Origin: Chitinophaga eiseniae
GTDB taxonomy: Bacteria > Bacteroidota > Bacteroidia > Chitinophagales > Chitinophagaceae
Direction of reading: 5' to 3'
DNA: 64,000 nucleotides
NCBI RefSeq assembly: GCF_012641265.1
Contig: NZ_JABAHZ010000001.1
Span: forward strand, 372,001-436,000
This document shows, piece by piece, positions 1-9,209 of this stretch. The translations under genes and the position numbers were made by a program. Numbering within the stretch: the stretch's first letter is position 1; each line of letters opens with the position of its first letter. The notes below the pieces were generated by a model. The model did not search any database, had not been told where the DNA came from, and saw nothing but the letters and a program-made list of their open reading frames with translations.

Positions 1-1485
1 GTCTTGTCGGGCGACAGCTCCCTGTTGGGTTCTGAATATACTAACGTAGCCCTGGCATTTACCAATACCGAACAATATGAAAAGGCGGAAGCATACTTCA
101 ATGATGCCATCGCTATTCTGAAACCTGCAGCCAAAGAGCCCAGCAGGTTGCTGGTGGCGCTTTACCGGGCGGGAGAAAATTATATCAACCTGGGAAAGTA
201 TGCAGCGGCCAGGGATATACTGGATACCATGAAAGTATTGCTGGCGCCGTATCCCGAAACGGGTTTATATACCGGCTATTACATGGTGGAGGGCCTTTAC
301 CATCACAAGATGAAAGCATATGCAGCTGCACTGGCCAGCTTTGATAAGGGTATTGCGGCTTCCAGCGGGATAAACGCAGCAAGCAGGGTGGACGAACTGG
401 AAATGATGAAAGCAGAAACCCTGCTGGAGATGAAAAATTATACTGCTGCCCGGGATCTCCTGTTACGGTTGGTAGAAGATGAAAGCCTGACAAGCCTCGA
501 TTATAACCGGGTGAAGGTGTTGAAGAAGCTGACTTCCGCGTACGTGGGGTTGGGGAATTTTCCCCAGGCCTATCATTACCTGGAAACGTATAGCCGTTTG
601 AGTGATAGCCTGTATAAGACCCGGACACAACGGGATATCAATGCCCTGGAAATCAAATTCAGGAATGCAGAAAACCAGCAGGAAATCATTACGCTGAAAG
701 CAAAGAATGAAAAGGCTGCCTTATCTACCAAAAATGCCTGGCTGATTACCGGGTTAGTGGCGTCCGCATTCCTGTTGTTGCTGGTGCTCGGGATATGGGC
801 GCTGTCTTATTACCGGAGCCAGAAAAAGCTGGCAGCCCGGAAAATGCAGGAGATCGTACAGCAGAAAGAGCTGGACGTCACCAAAGCCATGCTGGAAGGA
901 GAAGAGGGCGAGCGCAGGCGACTGGCCCGCGATCTGCACGATGGGCTGGGAGGTATGCTGGCTGGAGTAAAAATGAACCTTTCCGGCACCGCCAGTGCGC
1001 TCCAGGATGAAAAGCTGTTCCAGATCATCGGGCAACTCGATAATTCGGTGAGCGAACTAAGAAGGATAGCGCGTAATATGATGCCGGAATCGCTATTGAA
1101 CTTTGGCCTGGAAACCGCGTTGAAAGATATGTGTGAGCTGAATATGGCGTCGGGTCTATCGATCGATTTCCAATCGCTGGGCGTACAACCTGACCTGCCG
1201 GAGAAAACACAGATCCTGATTTATCGCATTGCACAGGAACTGCTGGCCAATGCCATCAAACATGCGCAGGCCGACAAGATCATGTTGCAATGCAGCCAGA
1301 ACCAGCATATCTTTTATCTCTCAATCGAAGATAACGGCAAAGGCTTTAATCCCGCTACCGCGAAGAAGGGAATGGGACTGGACAATATCCGCAACCGTAT
1401 CGACTTCCTCAAGGGAAAAATTGAAATCGATTCAGTGGCAGGTGAGGGAACCACTATCAACATAGAACTTAATGTCAATGAATAA
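1..1485 (+). CDS. TPR sensor histidine kinase, 5' truncated by window edge
   Basis: Sensor kinase that should autophosphorylate on histidine and pass phosphate to the regulator encoded next. The reading frame is open to base 1, so the true N-terminus lies outside the window. About the first 220 residues are helical repeats of TPR type. One membrane segment lies near residues 246-271 (AWLITGLVASAFLLL), followed by a short coiled linker. The HisKA_3 phosphoacceptor motif RDLHDGLGG has its histidine near residue 312. The ATPase domain shows the N box (ELLANAIKHA), G1 (DNGKGF) and G2 (KGMGLDNI). This architecture is common in Bacteroidota. The gene overlaps the response regulator by 14 bp, so the two are almost certainly co-expressed. 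The input signal cannot be read from the sequence. Confidence 0.9.
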   Translation, partial: VLSGDSSLLGSEYTNVALAFTNTEQYEKAEAYFNDAIAILKPAAKEPSRLLVALYRAGENYINLGKYAAARDILDTMKVLLAPYPETGLYTGYYMVEGLYHHKMKAYAAALASFDKGIAASSGINAASRVDELEMMKAETLLEMKNYTAARDLLLRLVEDESLTSLDYNRVKVLKKLTSAYVGLGNFPQAYHYLETYSRLSDSLYKTRTQRDINALEIKFRNAENQQEIITLKAKNEKAALSTKNAWLITGLVASAFLLLLVLGIWALSYYRSQKKLAARKMQEIVQQKELDVTKAMLEGEEGERRRLARDLHDGLGGMLAGVKMNLSGTASALQDEKLFQIIGQLDNSVSELRRIARNMMPESLLNFGLETALKDMCELNMASGLSIDFQSLGVQPDLPEKTQILIYRIAQELLANAIKHAQADKIMLQCSQNQHIFYLSIEDNGKGFNPATAKKGMGLDNIRNRIDFLKGKIEIDSVAGEGTTINIELNVNE

Positions 1486-2104
1486 CATCGTTATTGTAGA
1501 TGATCATCCTATTGTAATAGAAGGACTGTCGGCTTTATTACAGGCCGATAAAGCCCTGGAGGTGGCAGCTACCTTTACTACCGGCCAGGCCTTTTTATCT
1601 TTTTTGCCCGGCGCCGGTTTTATAGATATCGTGCTGCTGGATATTACACTCCCGGATATCAATGGCGTAGAGGTGTGTAAACAGATCAAAAAAATATCTC
1701 CGGAAACAAAAGTACTCATTATCAGTAACCACAGTGAACGCAGTATTATACTGCAAATGCTGCAACAGGGCGCCAGCGGATACCTGCTGAAGAATGCCTC
1801 CTCCGAAGAACTGGTACGTTGCGTTCATGATGTGCTGGATGGAAAAGTAGCATTCAGCGCAGAAGTGATGACGATCATGACCCGCCCCCTGCAAAATGAA
1901 CCCAAAGCGGCGCCGCATCTTACCAAGCGGGAGAAACAGGTGCTGGGCATGATCGCTGCCGGCAGAACCTCCGCCAGCATTGCGGAAGAGCTGTGTGTGA
2001 GCCAGTTTACGGTGGAAACACACCGGCGTAACCTGATGCAGAAATTTGAAGCCGGCAACACCGCTGCACTTATCCGGATGGCCGCAGCGCAACAATTGCT
2101 ATAA
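1472..2104 (+). CDS. NarL/LuxR-family response regulator
   Basis: Transcriptional response regulator of 210 residues and the likely partner of the overlapping upstream kinase. The receiver domain carries the acidic pair D10/D11 and the phosphoacceptor D57 in VLLDITLP. It ends with the usual KNASSEELVRCV region. The C-terminal LuxR-type helix-turn-helix begins at LTKREKQVLGMIAAG and includes the recognition helix region SQFTVETHRRNL. Length and domain order are normal for the family. The start chosen is the first methionine (MSMNN); the second methionine two codons later is equally possible. Target genes are unknown. The convergent permease gene downstream is not in the same transcription unit. 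Confidence 0.92.
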   Translation: MSMNNIVIVDDHPIVIEGLSALLQADKALEVAATFTTGQAFLSFLPGAGFIDIVLLDITLPDINGVEVCKQIKKISPETKVLIISNHSERSIILQMLQQGASGYLLKNASSEELVRCVHDVLDGKVAFSAEVMTIMTRPLQNEPKAAPHLTKREKQVLGMIAAGRTSASIAEELCVSQFTVETHRRNLMQKFEAGNTAALIRMAAAQQLL

Positions 2105-2146
2105 TACGACTTCGCTTTTTCCGTTTCGCGTAAATCTATTTTCCTA

Positions 2147-2173
2147 AAGTGGCTGACCGGATGTCTGCCACTT
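2147..2173. terminator. Hairpin between convergent genes
   Basis: AAGTGGC (2147-2153) pairs with GCCACTT (2167-2173), and three further GAC/GTC pairs lie inside after one mismatch. It sits between the convergent response regulator and permease genes. There is no strong T tract on either side, so it is only a probable terminator. Confidence 0.4.
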
Positions 2174-2189
2174 GTACCAGGTATTTAGT

Positions 2190-4571
2190 TTACTCTGTTC
2201 TCAGGCTTTTTACGGGATTAGCGATGGCCGCCCTGATCGACTGGTAGCTGACCGTGAGTAAAGTAATGAACACAGATAAGATGCCTGCTACCGCAAATAC
2301 CCACCAGGCAATGTCTACGCGGTAGGCATAACTCTCCAGCCATTTGTGCATTCCCCACCAGGCCAAAGGCGCTGCTATAAAGAAAGAAATAATGACCAGC
2401 TTTACGAAGTCTTTGGACAACAAGGTAGTGATATTGGCTACCGAAGCCCCCATGATTTTCCGCACCCCGATTTCTTTCACCCTGGTTTCCGCCATATAGG
2501 TGGTTAGGCCAAATAAACCCAGGCAGGAAATAAATACGGTCAGGCCCGCAAACAAACCAGCGAGCGTACCTTGTTGCTGTTCACTCTCAAATTTCCGGGC
2601 ATATTCAGCATCCACAAACTTCGGCTCAAAAACAAAATCCGGGTTATATTTTTTGAAAATACCGGCTGCTTTTTCGAGGTTGGCAGTAGTGCTATGCTGG
2701 CCATTCAGCTTTATCTGCATCACATTAAACGTTAAGAAACTGCTTTTTGCGCCACAGATTAATATGGGCCGTGTAGGTTCATAGGGACTGGTAAGAATGA
2801 AATCCCTGATCACGCCTACAATATGATAGTTGGTACCCAGGTCAGATACTATCTTGCCGATAGGGTCTTTAAACTTCATTACTTTCAGCGACGACTCATT
2901 GATGATTAATCCTGTGGAGTCGGTCGGAAACTTTTTGAGGTCGAAGTCGCGGCCCTGTACAAATTGCAGCCCGGCGGTGGCGCCAAGGCCATCATCGGCC
3001 ATAAACCGGTCGAAGTCGGTACGATCATTGGGATCTTTACCCTCCCAGTTCTGGCCCCAGCCATCGCTCCATCTGTCAGTGAGCGGAGAGCTGGTTTTAG
3101 TGACGGAGGTGGCAATGCCGGCACTCAGCAGCTCTTCCCTGATGGACGCATAATTTTTTGTGATGTCACCATTCAGGGAATGATAGACCAGGCGATCACG
3201 GTTATAACCGGTTTCCCGCTCACGGGCATAGTCAATTTGTTGCTTTACTACAATGGTGCAGATAATCAGCACGATGGCAAAAGAAAATTGCAGTACCACC
3301 AGTATTTTCCGGGGCGTTACCAGCGCATGCGTTCTTTTAAAAGTGCCCTTTAACACCTTTACCGGCTGAAAAGAGGAGAGGAAGAAAGCGGGGTAACTCC
3401 CTGCCAGTAAGCCGGTGAACAGGATAAAGCCGAAGAAGGCCACCAACGTATAGGCGTTACCGGTATCTATGAATAATTTCTTTGCCGTAAATTGATTATA
3501 GGCTGGCAGACTTAACTGCACAATGAACAATGCCACTATCCCTGCAAGGAATGCGAGAAATACAGATTCACCGATAAACTGCCCAATGAGCGACATTTTC
3601 TGGGCGCCTACTACTTTCCGGATACCCACCTCACGGGCGCGTTTTTCACTGCGGGCGGTACTCAGGTTCATGAAATTGATACAGGCAATCAACAGGATAA
3701 ATCCTGCAATAATGCTGAAGAGTTTTACAAAGGTGCTGCGGCCGCCACTGTCTTCCTGGCCATTGGTGAAACTGGAATACAGACGCCAGCGATCCAGTGG
3801 GTACATAAAGAGCTCCCAATGGAGCGTTTTGGACTCGTCGTGGTAATGTTGCTTCAGGTCTTTTATTTTATTGGCTACGGCGGCGAAGTTTGTATGGGGT
3901 TTGAGCAGCACATAGGTAGGGGTGCTGTTATCACCCCAGCCGAAATCCTGCCGGTCACTATTTGTCTTTAAATATTCCCAGGGGAGCAGGCATTCGAAAT
4001 CGAATCTTGAATTACCGGGTAAGTCTTTCAGGATACCCGTTACCGTGAAGTTGTCCTTATTACCGATTTTTACCACTTTGCCCATGGCGGGTTCATTACC
4101 AAACAGGCTTTTAGCGGTTGTTTCCGTCAACACAACCGAATGTGGATCAGTAAGGGCGGTAGCAGGATTTCCTTCCACCATCGGAAAGCTGAATATTTGC
4201 AGGAAGCCCGAATCCACTATGCTGCCTGTCTTCATCATTTTCCGGTCGCCGATAGAAAACAGATAGTCGCCATTATAACTGGCCCTGGCTACCCGTTCTA
4301 CTTCGGGCAGGTCTTTTTCCAGGATAGGCCCCAGCAGGGTAGAAGTACTGTTCCAGCATCGCACTTTACCATCGAGGGGCACCCGGTTCCACACTTCATA
4401 TATCCGGTCTTTTTTGGTGTGAAACTGGTCGTAGCTCAGCTCGTGCTGTATCCAGAGCAGGATGAGTATCGCGGCAGCCATACCGATAGCTAGTCCTGTT
4501 ATATTGATGAAGGAGAAGCCCTTGTTGCGGAGCAGGCTGCGGTAAGCCACCTTGAAAAAATTCCTGATCAT
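2190..4571 (-). CDS. MacB/FtsX-like ABC transporter permease
   Basis: Large inner-membrane permease of 793 residues with the duplicated MacB-PCD plus FtsX arrangement typical of Bacteroidota. The first membrane helix follows the conserved start MIRNFFKVAYRSLLRNKGF. A periplasmic domain covers roughly residues 45-280, a block of three helices roughly 285-430, a second periplasmic domain roughly 450-660, and a final three-helix block the C-terminus. The conserved RAREVGIRKVVGA and RVKEIGVRKIMGA motifs sit at the start of each FtsX block. Such proteins work with a separate MacB-like ATPase, none of which is adjacent here, and move lipoproteins, peptides or antimicrobials, or transmit mechanical force. 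It is transcribed in the same direction as the SusCD locus behind it but is separated from that locus by a hairpin terminator. Confidence 0.9.
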   Translation of the reverse strand: MIRNFFKVAYRSLLRNKGFSFINITGLAIGMAAAILILLWIQHELSYDQFHTKKDRIYEVWNRVPLDGKVRCWNSTSTLLGPILEKDLPEVERVARASYNGDYLFSIGDRKMMKTGSIVDSGFLQIFSFPMVEGNPATALTDPHSVVLTETTAKSLFGNEPAMGKVVKIGNKDNFTVTGILKDLPGNSRFDFECLLPWEYLKTNSDRQDFGWGDNSTPTYVLLKPHTNFAAVANKIKDLKQHYHDESKTLHWELFMYPLDRWRLYSSFTNGQEDSGGRSTFVKLFSIIAGFILLIACINFMNLSTARSEKRAREVGIRKVVGAQKMSLIGQFIGESVFLAFLAGIVALFIVQLSLPAYNQFTAKKLFIDTGNAYTLVAFFGFILFTGLLAGSYPAFFLSSFQPVKVLKGTFKRTHALVTPRKILVVLQFSFAIVLIICTIVVKQQIDYARERETGYNRDRLVYHSLNGDITKNYASIREELLSAGIATSVTKTSSPLTDRWSDGWGQNWEGKDPNDRTDFDRFMADDGLGATAGLQFVQGRDFDLKKFPTDSTGLIINESSLKVMKFKDPIGKIVSDLGTNYHIVGVIRDFILTSPYEPTRPILICGAKSSFLTFNVMQIKLNGQHSTTANLEKAAGIFKKYNPDFVFEPKFVDAEYARKFESEQQQGTLAGLFAGLTVFISCLGLFGLTTYMAETRVKEIGVRKIMGASVANITTLLSKDFVKLVIISFFIAAPLAWWGMHKWLESYAYRVDIAWWVFAVAGILSVFITLLTVSYQSIRAAIANPVKSLRTE

Positions 4572-4718
4572 AGCGGGTAATTATTGCCGAAGGGGGGCGC
4601 CAAGATGGTGCCAGATAAAAATAGGCGGCATGGGCGGGGGGATAGCCAGATGGGGTAAAGGTATTTGTCCGTTTTCGATACAGAAAACTGTCCGCTTTTG
4701 TACACTGCATATGATGAA

Positions 4719-4754
4719 CAAAGCTGTCTCAAAATTATTTTCGAGACAGCTTTG
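4719..4754 (-). terminator. Strong hairpin terminator after the SusCD locus
   Basis: A perfect 12-bp stem: CAAAGCTGTCTC (4719-4730) and GAGACAGCTTTG (4743-4754) with an A/T-only loop apart from one C. It lies between the last gene of the SusCD locus and the downstream permease gene on the minus strand, so it should end the SusCD transcript. Confidence 0.65.
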
Positions 4755-4776
4755 CTTTGTTAACTATAGGGCTGGA

Positions 4777-5970
4777 CTAGTTTTTAATCAGCTTCACGGA
4801 AGGCACCCGCCAGTATTGATTGCCGGAGGTCATCGTGGCCAGGAACCCCATCGATACCTGGGAGGTTTGACTGATGCTGAACGGACATTCAATCGTGGCG
4901 GTTACATTCCGGGAGGTAGGAAAAGCCGCTACCCCGGCTGCACTCGCCAGATTGGCGATATCAGGTAAGGTACTGCCGGTAGCCGCTACCACGTATACCG
5001 GGTCGAGCGCCTCTGTATAGGTATTGACAACGAAAATATAATTGCCTGCAGGCAAGGTGACGGTCTGGTATATTTTCCCGTTGATAATATTGGCAGTACC
5101 ACTCCAGCCGGATTCCATTACCAGCACGCCGCCGGCATCAGACGCATATCCGCCGTACCCGGAGTGATTGATCACATTAGGCGTAGTGATCCAGGGCGCC
5201 GCCAGGGTGCCCCATCTGCCCCCGTCGAAATTAGCGCGCACAAATGGTCCGTAATTGCCCAGGTATAAACTGGTTACATCGGCCCTTACTGCATGGCTGC
5301 TAAAGGCGGTGTAAAAGGTATCAATCGCAGTAGGATTGGGCAAATAGGCGGTACGGTAGCTGATGCCGTTACCCGGTTTAAAGTTGGGTAATACTGTAGA
5401 GAAGTTTGTTTGCACGGAAGGTATAATCGTATCATGCGGCACCCCGGCATTATCGGTATACCTGATCTGCACATTTACGATGCCCGCGTCGGCATTTACA
5501 TCTACCCAGCTAATGAGTGCGGAACCGTCGTTTTGTATGGCGGTATTGGTAATACCCCGGTTGATCAGCGCAGAAGCATACAGGTCGCCATATACGCTGG
5601 CAGCTGTATTTACGGGGATAGATACATTCCCCAGCGTATCGTAAGTCCGTATTTCAAAATTCATGAGCCCTTCTGGTAAGCCGGGAATAATAACCCGGGC
5701 GGTGTCTACACCGGGCGTTCTTTTTACCGCAATTTCGGTAGAGTCCTGGCGGCTGTTCCAGAACACGCGGTATTTGGTGATTTTAGGATCGGAAGTAAAT
5801 AACCCGGTAATCAGGACCCGGCTCTTCCCGGAAAAAGCCTGTACAGAGTCCATTTTGCCGGGATAGGTAATCGCACCGCCTGCCATGTATTTATCCCGGT
5901 AGGCATCCATTTTGGTGCAGGCACTGACAACCAGTACCAGTAATATCCATATGTAGGTATGTTGTTTCAT
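4777..5970 (-). CDS. SusCD-associated surface lipoprotein, DUF4998-like
   Basis: Probable outer-membrane lipoprotein of 397 residues. The open frame extends further upstream into the neighbouring gene, but the start is placed at MKQHTYIW because a lipoprotein signal follows at once (LVLVVSAC, lipid-modified Cys at about residue 19). The N-terminal portion resembles DUF4998 proteins of SusCD loci, with KMDAYRDKYMAGG followed by fibronectin-like beta strands. The C-terminal third (from about residue 230) looks like a carbohydrate-binding beta sandwich of the DUF5013 kind. It is the last gene of a four-gene run and lies 19 bp after the preceding lipoprotein gene. Its expected role is binding glycan at the cell surface. 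The domain names are from memory and were not verified. Confidence 0.75.
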   Translation of the reverse strand: MKQHTYIWILLVLVVSACTKMDAYRDKYMAGGAITYPGKMDSVQAFSGKSRVLITGLFTSDPKITKYRVFWNSRQDSTEIAVKRTPGVDTARVIIPGLPEGLMNFEIRTYDTLGNVSIPVNTAASVYGDLYASALINRGITNTAIQNDGSALISWVDVNADAGIVNVQIRYTDNAGVPHDTIIPSVQTNFSTVLPNFKPGNGISYRTAYLPNPTAIDTFYTAFSSHAVRADVTSLYLGNYGPFVRANFDGGRWGTLAAPWITTPNVINHSGYGGYASDAGGVLVMESGWSGTANIINGKIYQTVTLPAGNYIFVVNTYTEALDPVYVVAATGSTLPDIANLASAAGVAAFPTSRNVTATIECPFSISQTSQVSMGFLATMTSGNQYWRVPSVKLIKN

Positions 5971-5989
5971 GTACGTAAGGTTTGTATGA

Positions 5990-7201
5990 CTAATTGCCCC
6001 ACAGGGTAAACTCAGCGATGTTGATGAAGTAAGATCCCTGCCAGTTCGATAAGCTCCTGATGCGCAGATAGCGATAAGCGGTTTGCCCCGCCGGAAAGTC
6101 GAACTGCCAGCCATCGTACGCCAGTTTCTGATCTGCCGCGGTTTCTGTGGCATAGGGCGACCCGGAAGGCTTTACCACATGGCAGGTGGTGAGCTTGGTC
6201 CAGCTGCCATCCAGGTTACCATTCAGGTTAGGGCTGTTGGATGCCCAGATCTCAAAATCTTTTACGTTGCCGCGCACATAGTAGTTGTTGCCCACTTCCT
6301 TATAAGGATTTACCTGCATGCGGCTCAGGATATGCGCTTTGCCCAGATCCAGCGTAACGGTTTGCGGGCTGCCGGCTTGTTCCAGTGTAAAGAGGCAGCG
6401 TGGCCATCCGGGGTGGAAGTCGCCATCGTAGATGTAAGGCACGTCGGTACGCCCGCCATTGTTGAGGATGCCTGCGTCCTGGGGCAGCACGTAGTTACTC
6501 CATTCAGATTTAGGCAGCATCTGCTCAAACAAAGGCGTAAGCGAAACACGCATTGTATCGGAGAAATTCATCCACCGGTCCCGTACCACAAAGGCGTATT
6601 GCCTGGTGACAGCTGGCTGTTGCCGTACAGCGTTTTTAATAACCGGATCGTTGCTGTATACATTGTCCATACCTGCGGTCTGCACCCATTTGCCATTGCC
6701 GGCACTGTCTACCAGCGGAATGATGGCCAGGTTTTCCAGGGTAGGATTATTACAGACGAGATTGAAACCACCAAAGGTAGCCTGTACCGACAGCGATCTG
6801 AAAGCGAGATTGATCGCAGGCGTTAAAGGATTCACCGTAACGGCAACCGGTTCGGACACTACTTCGCTGGCATTAACGGAGTAGAGTTTAATGGTATGTG
6901 CCAGCGTATCCCCGAAACCCTCTACCGTGATGGAATTTACGTAGTGGGAAGCTTTGGCTTCTGCCGGATGTCCCGGGGACGTCTCATACACGGCTTTGAT
7001 ATACGAAAGGTCTACATCTGATGGCAGCGAATAGGTGATCACCGATTTCCCATTTTGATTGTTCACGCTGATACCGGTTACCAAGCCTGGTGCATGTGTG
7101 TTGGTGGTAACAGGTTTATTCAGCTCCTCCCGGTTACAGGCCAATAGCAGGAACAAGGAGCAGGTGATATATTGCAGGGCGACTAATTTTCTTGTTTTCA
7201 C
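5990..7201 (-). CDS. SusCD-associated lipoprotein, DUF4959/DUF5000-like
   Basis: Lipoprotein of 403 residues with a signal peptide ending in the lipobox LLLAC near residue 22. The N-terminal region (about 40-125) contains Ig-like strands with the motif YSLPSDVDLSYIKAVYE, typical of DUF4959. A middle domain follows. The C-terminal part (about 240-403) is a discoidin-like sandwich with VTLDLGKAHILSRMQV and FEIWASNSPN, as in the DUF5000 family, which often binds carbohydrate. It lies 40 bp after the SusD gene and 19 bp before the DUF4998-like gene, so it belongs to the same operon. Its likely role is as an accessory surface glycan-binding protein. The target glycan cannot be deduced because no glycoside hydrolase or lyase is encoded nearby. 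Confidence 0.78.
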   Translation of the reverse strand: MKTRKLVALQYITCSLFLLLACNREELNKPVTTNTHAPGLVTGISVNNQNGKSVITYSLPSDVDLSYIKAVYETSPGHPAEAKASHYVNSITVEGFGDTLAHTIKLYSVNASEVVSEPVAVTVNPLTPAINLAFRSLSVQATFGGFNLVCNNPTLENLAIIPLVDSAGNGKWVQTAGMDNVYSNDPVIKNAVRQQPAVTRQYAFVVRDRWMNFSDTMRVSLTPLFEQMLPKSEWSNYVLPQDAGILNNGGRTDVPYIYDGDFHPGWPRCLFTLEQAGSPQTVTLDLGKAHILSRMQVNPYKEVGNNYYVRGNVKDFEIWASNSPNLNGNLDGSWTKLTTCHVVKPSGSPYATETAADQKLAYDGWQFDFPAGQTAYRYLRIRSLSNWQGSYFINIAEFTLWGN

Positions 7202-7241
7202 GACTTAATTTTTTAGTGTTAAATACATCCTCCATCCATCA

Positions 7242-9185
7242 TTACCAGTTGGGATTTTGTACCAGGTTAGGATTAGCTAACAGGTCGCTTTCTTTGATAG
7301 GCCAGAGATAATCGCGGGGCGCCACAAAGTGCCTGGATAGAAAGGATACTTCCCGGTAATACAAGTCTGCGGTTCTGCCACTCACCACCCACCCGGTGAT
7401 GTTGCCGCTTAGCTCCTGTGCGGCTGTTTTCCAGCGGAGCAGGTCCCAGTAACGGTGCCCTTCAAAGCAAAGTTCAATGGCTCTTTCCCGCTGAATGATG
7501 GCGCGCATACCTTCTTTGGTGGTGTATTTGGTAGGATTGCGGCTATAGGTGGTCCAGGATGTTTGCACGCTTTGCAATCCGGCCCGGGTCCTGATCCTGT
7601 TGATGTAATCATATACTTCTCCGCCGGGGCCCTGTACTTCGTTGAGTGCTTCGGCATAAAGCAGGTAGAGATCCGCCAGCCGTATTTCCGGAAAAGGGTA
7701 GGGCGGATAGGTAACGGTGTTCCAGTCCATATGCCAGTTCACTACTTTTTTCATATAGAATCCGGCAATGGGTACGGGAGAAGATTGACTCAATTCACTA
7801 CCACGGGCCATCAGCCAGAAGGTATTTTCATCGCTTTTAGAGGGGCTGTTGGCCATGTACCATACGCCGCGGTCAAATCCCAGGTCGGCATAGTAGCGCG
7901 GCTCCCGGTCGAAGTTCAGGCGGGCGGTCGTTTCTCCTTCGCGGATATTGAATCTTTCTGCATGGGAGGCTACGCGCAATGCCGCGATGTTGGAGAAGTC
8001 GAGGGTTTTATCTTCATCAATCGGTACGCCGTTGCTGGTATAAAACAGTTTAGCCATTTTGATGGTGGGCCCCAGCAATGGATGGCCACCGGTTTTGGAG
8101 GCTACCGCGTTAGCAAAGTCGAACTGGCCGATGCCGCAACGTTGCAGGAAAGTGCAGCCCCAGCTAACGCCGCTGGTAGAACCCCATACCAGTTCACTGT
8201 TCCATGGCTCGCTCATGGAATTGCGTATACTCATTTGCGTCATCGTAGTGGGGCTGAGCGGTACGTTTTGTTGGGGGAATACGTAAAGCTTAATGCCCTG
8301 TGCCTCACTCAGGTCGATAGCGGCTTTACAGGCATCGGCAGCCAGCTGCCATTTGGCGGCGCTGAAGGCGGTGTTGAACAGCGGTATGCCATCTTTGCTT
8401 TTGAGTGATCCAAAATCGGAGTTGCCGTTAAACAGCGGGCTGGCGGCGGTTACCAGTAATTTGGCTTTCAGGCTCAACGCAACAGGTTTGGTAATACGTC
8501 CCAGCTCCGATGAAATATTAGCGATGCTTACCGGCAGGTCGGTGGCCGCATTATCAAGCAGGTGGCTGATATAGCTCACTACAGAATCTACCGGCTGGCG
8601 CTTGATATACATATCGTTGATCGGCGTGCTGATAGGCAGGTTTTTATCGATGATGGGAATAGGCCCGTAAGCGCGGAACATCAGGAAATGATAATAGGCT
8701 TTGAGAAATTTAGCCTCTGCGATCCAGCGGGTGCGGGTATCTATGTCGAGGTCTGCCACCTTGCCCGGGTTGCCTACATTTTCCAGGAAGATATTACAAT
8801 CCCTGATGGCCTGGTAGCAGGCCACGCCGTCCCTGTTGCCGGTCATGTAGTTGGCGATAGGATCTGAAGTATTCTGATCTCCATAATCCAACCGCAATAC
8901 GTTGGTAGAACGGATATTATTCGTCGGATCCAGTACAAACACCTCATCGCTGGCGGAAAGGCCTACGTTATAGGTGGGATCGTAGTTTACGGGCATATAG
9001 GAATAGCAGGTAAACAGATATTTTTCTGCTTCTGCTTTAGAAGTAAAGGCATTGTCGATGGTAGCGATGTTGTCGGGTACCACATCCAGGAATGCTTTTT
9101 TGCAGGACGTTACCGATAGCAGGGCGCCCAGCGAGCAAAGGAGGAGATATTTGCCGGTGCTATGTAAGTTGATATGCGTGTTCAT
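7242..9185 (-). CDS. RagB/SusD-family nutrient-binding lipoprotein
   Basis: SusD-like protein of 647 residues that should cap the SusC channel encoded 24 bp upstream and capture ligand at the cell surface. The N-terminus has a lipoprotein signal with lipobox SVTSC followed by KKAFLDVVPDN, a typical SusD start. TPR-like helices follow (ARTRWIAEAKFLKAYYHFLMFRAYG region), and the C-terminus contains the family signatures EIRLADLYLLYAEALNE and RAIELCFEGHRYWDLLRW. The protein is longer than the classic 520-550 residues because of inserted loops, which is normal for the family. It is co-transcribed with SusC and followed by two accessory lipoproteins. Confidence 0.95.
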   Translation of the reverse strand: MNTHINLHSTGKYLLLCSLGALLSVTSCKKAFLDVVPDNIATIDNAFTSKAEAEKYLFTCYSYMPVNYDPTYNVGLSASDEVFVLDPTNNIRSTNVLRLDYGDQNTSDPIANYMTGNRDGVACYQAIRDCNIFLENVGNPGKVADLDIDTRTRWIAEAKFLKAYYHFLMFRAYGPIPIIDKNLPISTPINDMYIKRQPVDSVVSYISHLLDNAATDLPVSIANISSELGRITKPVALSLKAKLLVTAASPLFNGNSDFGSLKSKDGIPLFNTAFSAAKWQLAADACKAAIDLSEAQGIKLYVFPQQNVPLSPTTMTQMSIRNSMSEPWNSELVWGSTSGVSWGCTFLQRCGIGQFDFANAVASKTGGHPLLGPTIKMAKLFYTSNGVPIDEDKTLDFSNIAALRVASHAERFNIREGETTARLNFDREPRYYADLGFDRGVWYMANSPSKSDENTFWLMARGSELSQSSPVPIAGFYMKKVVNWHMDWNTVTYPPYPFPEIRLADLYLLYAEALNEVQGPGGEVYDYINRIRTRAGLQSVQTSWTTYSRNPTKYTTKEGMRAIIQRERAIELCFEGHRYWDLLRWKTAAQELSGNITGWVVSGRTADLYYREVSFLSRHFVAPRDYLWPIKESDLLANPNLVQNPNW

Positions 9186-9209
9186 GTGCGTCAGTCTTTG
9201 TTTTGAATG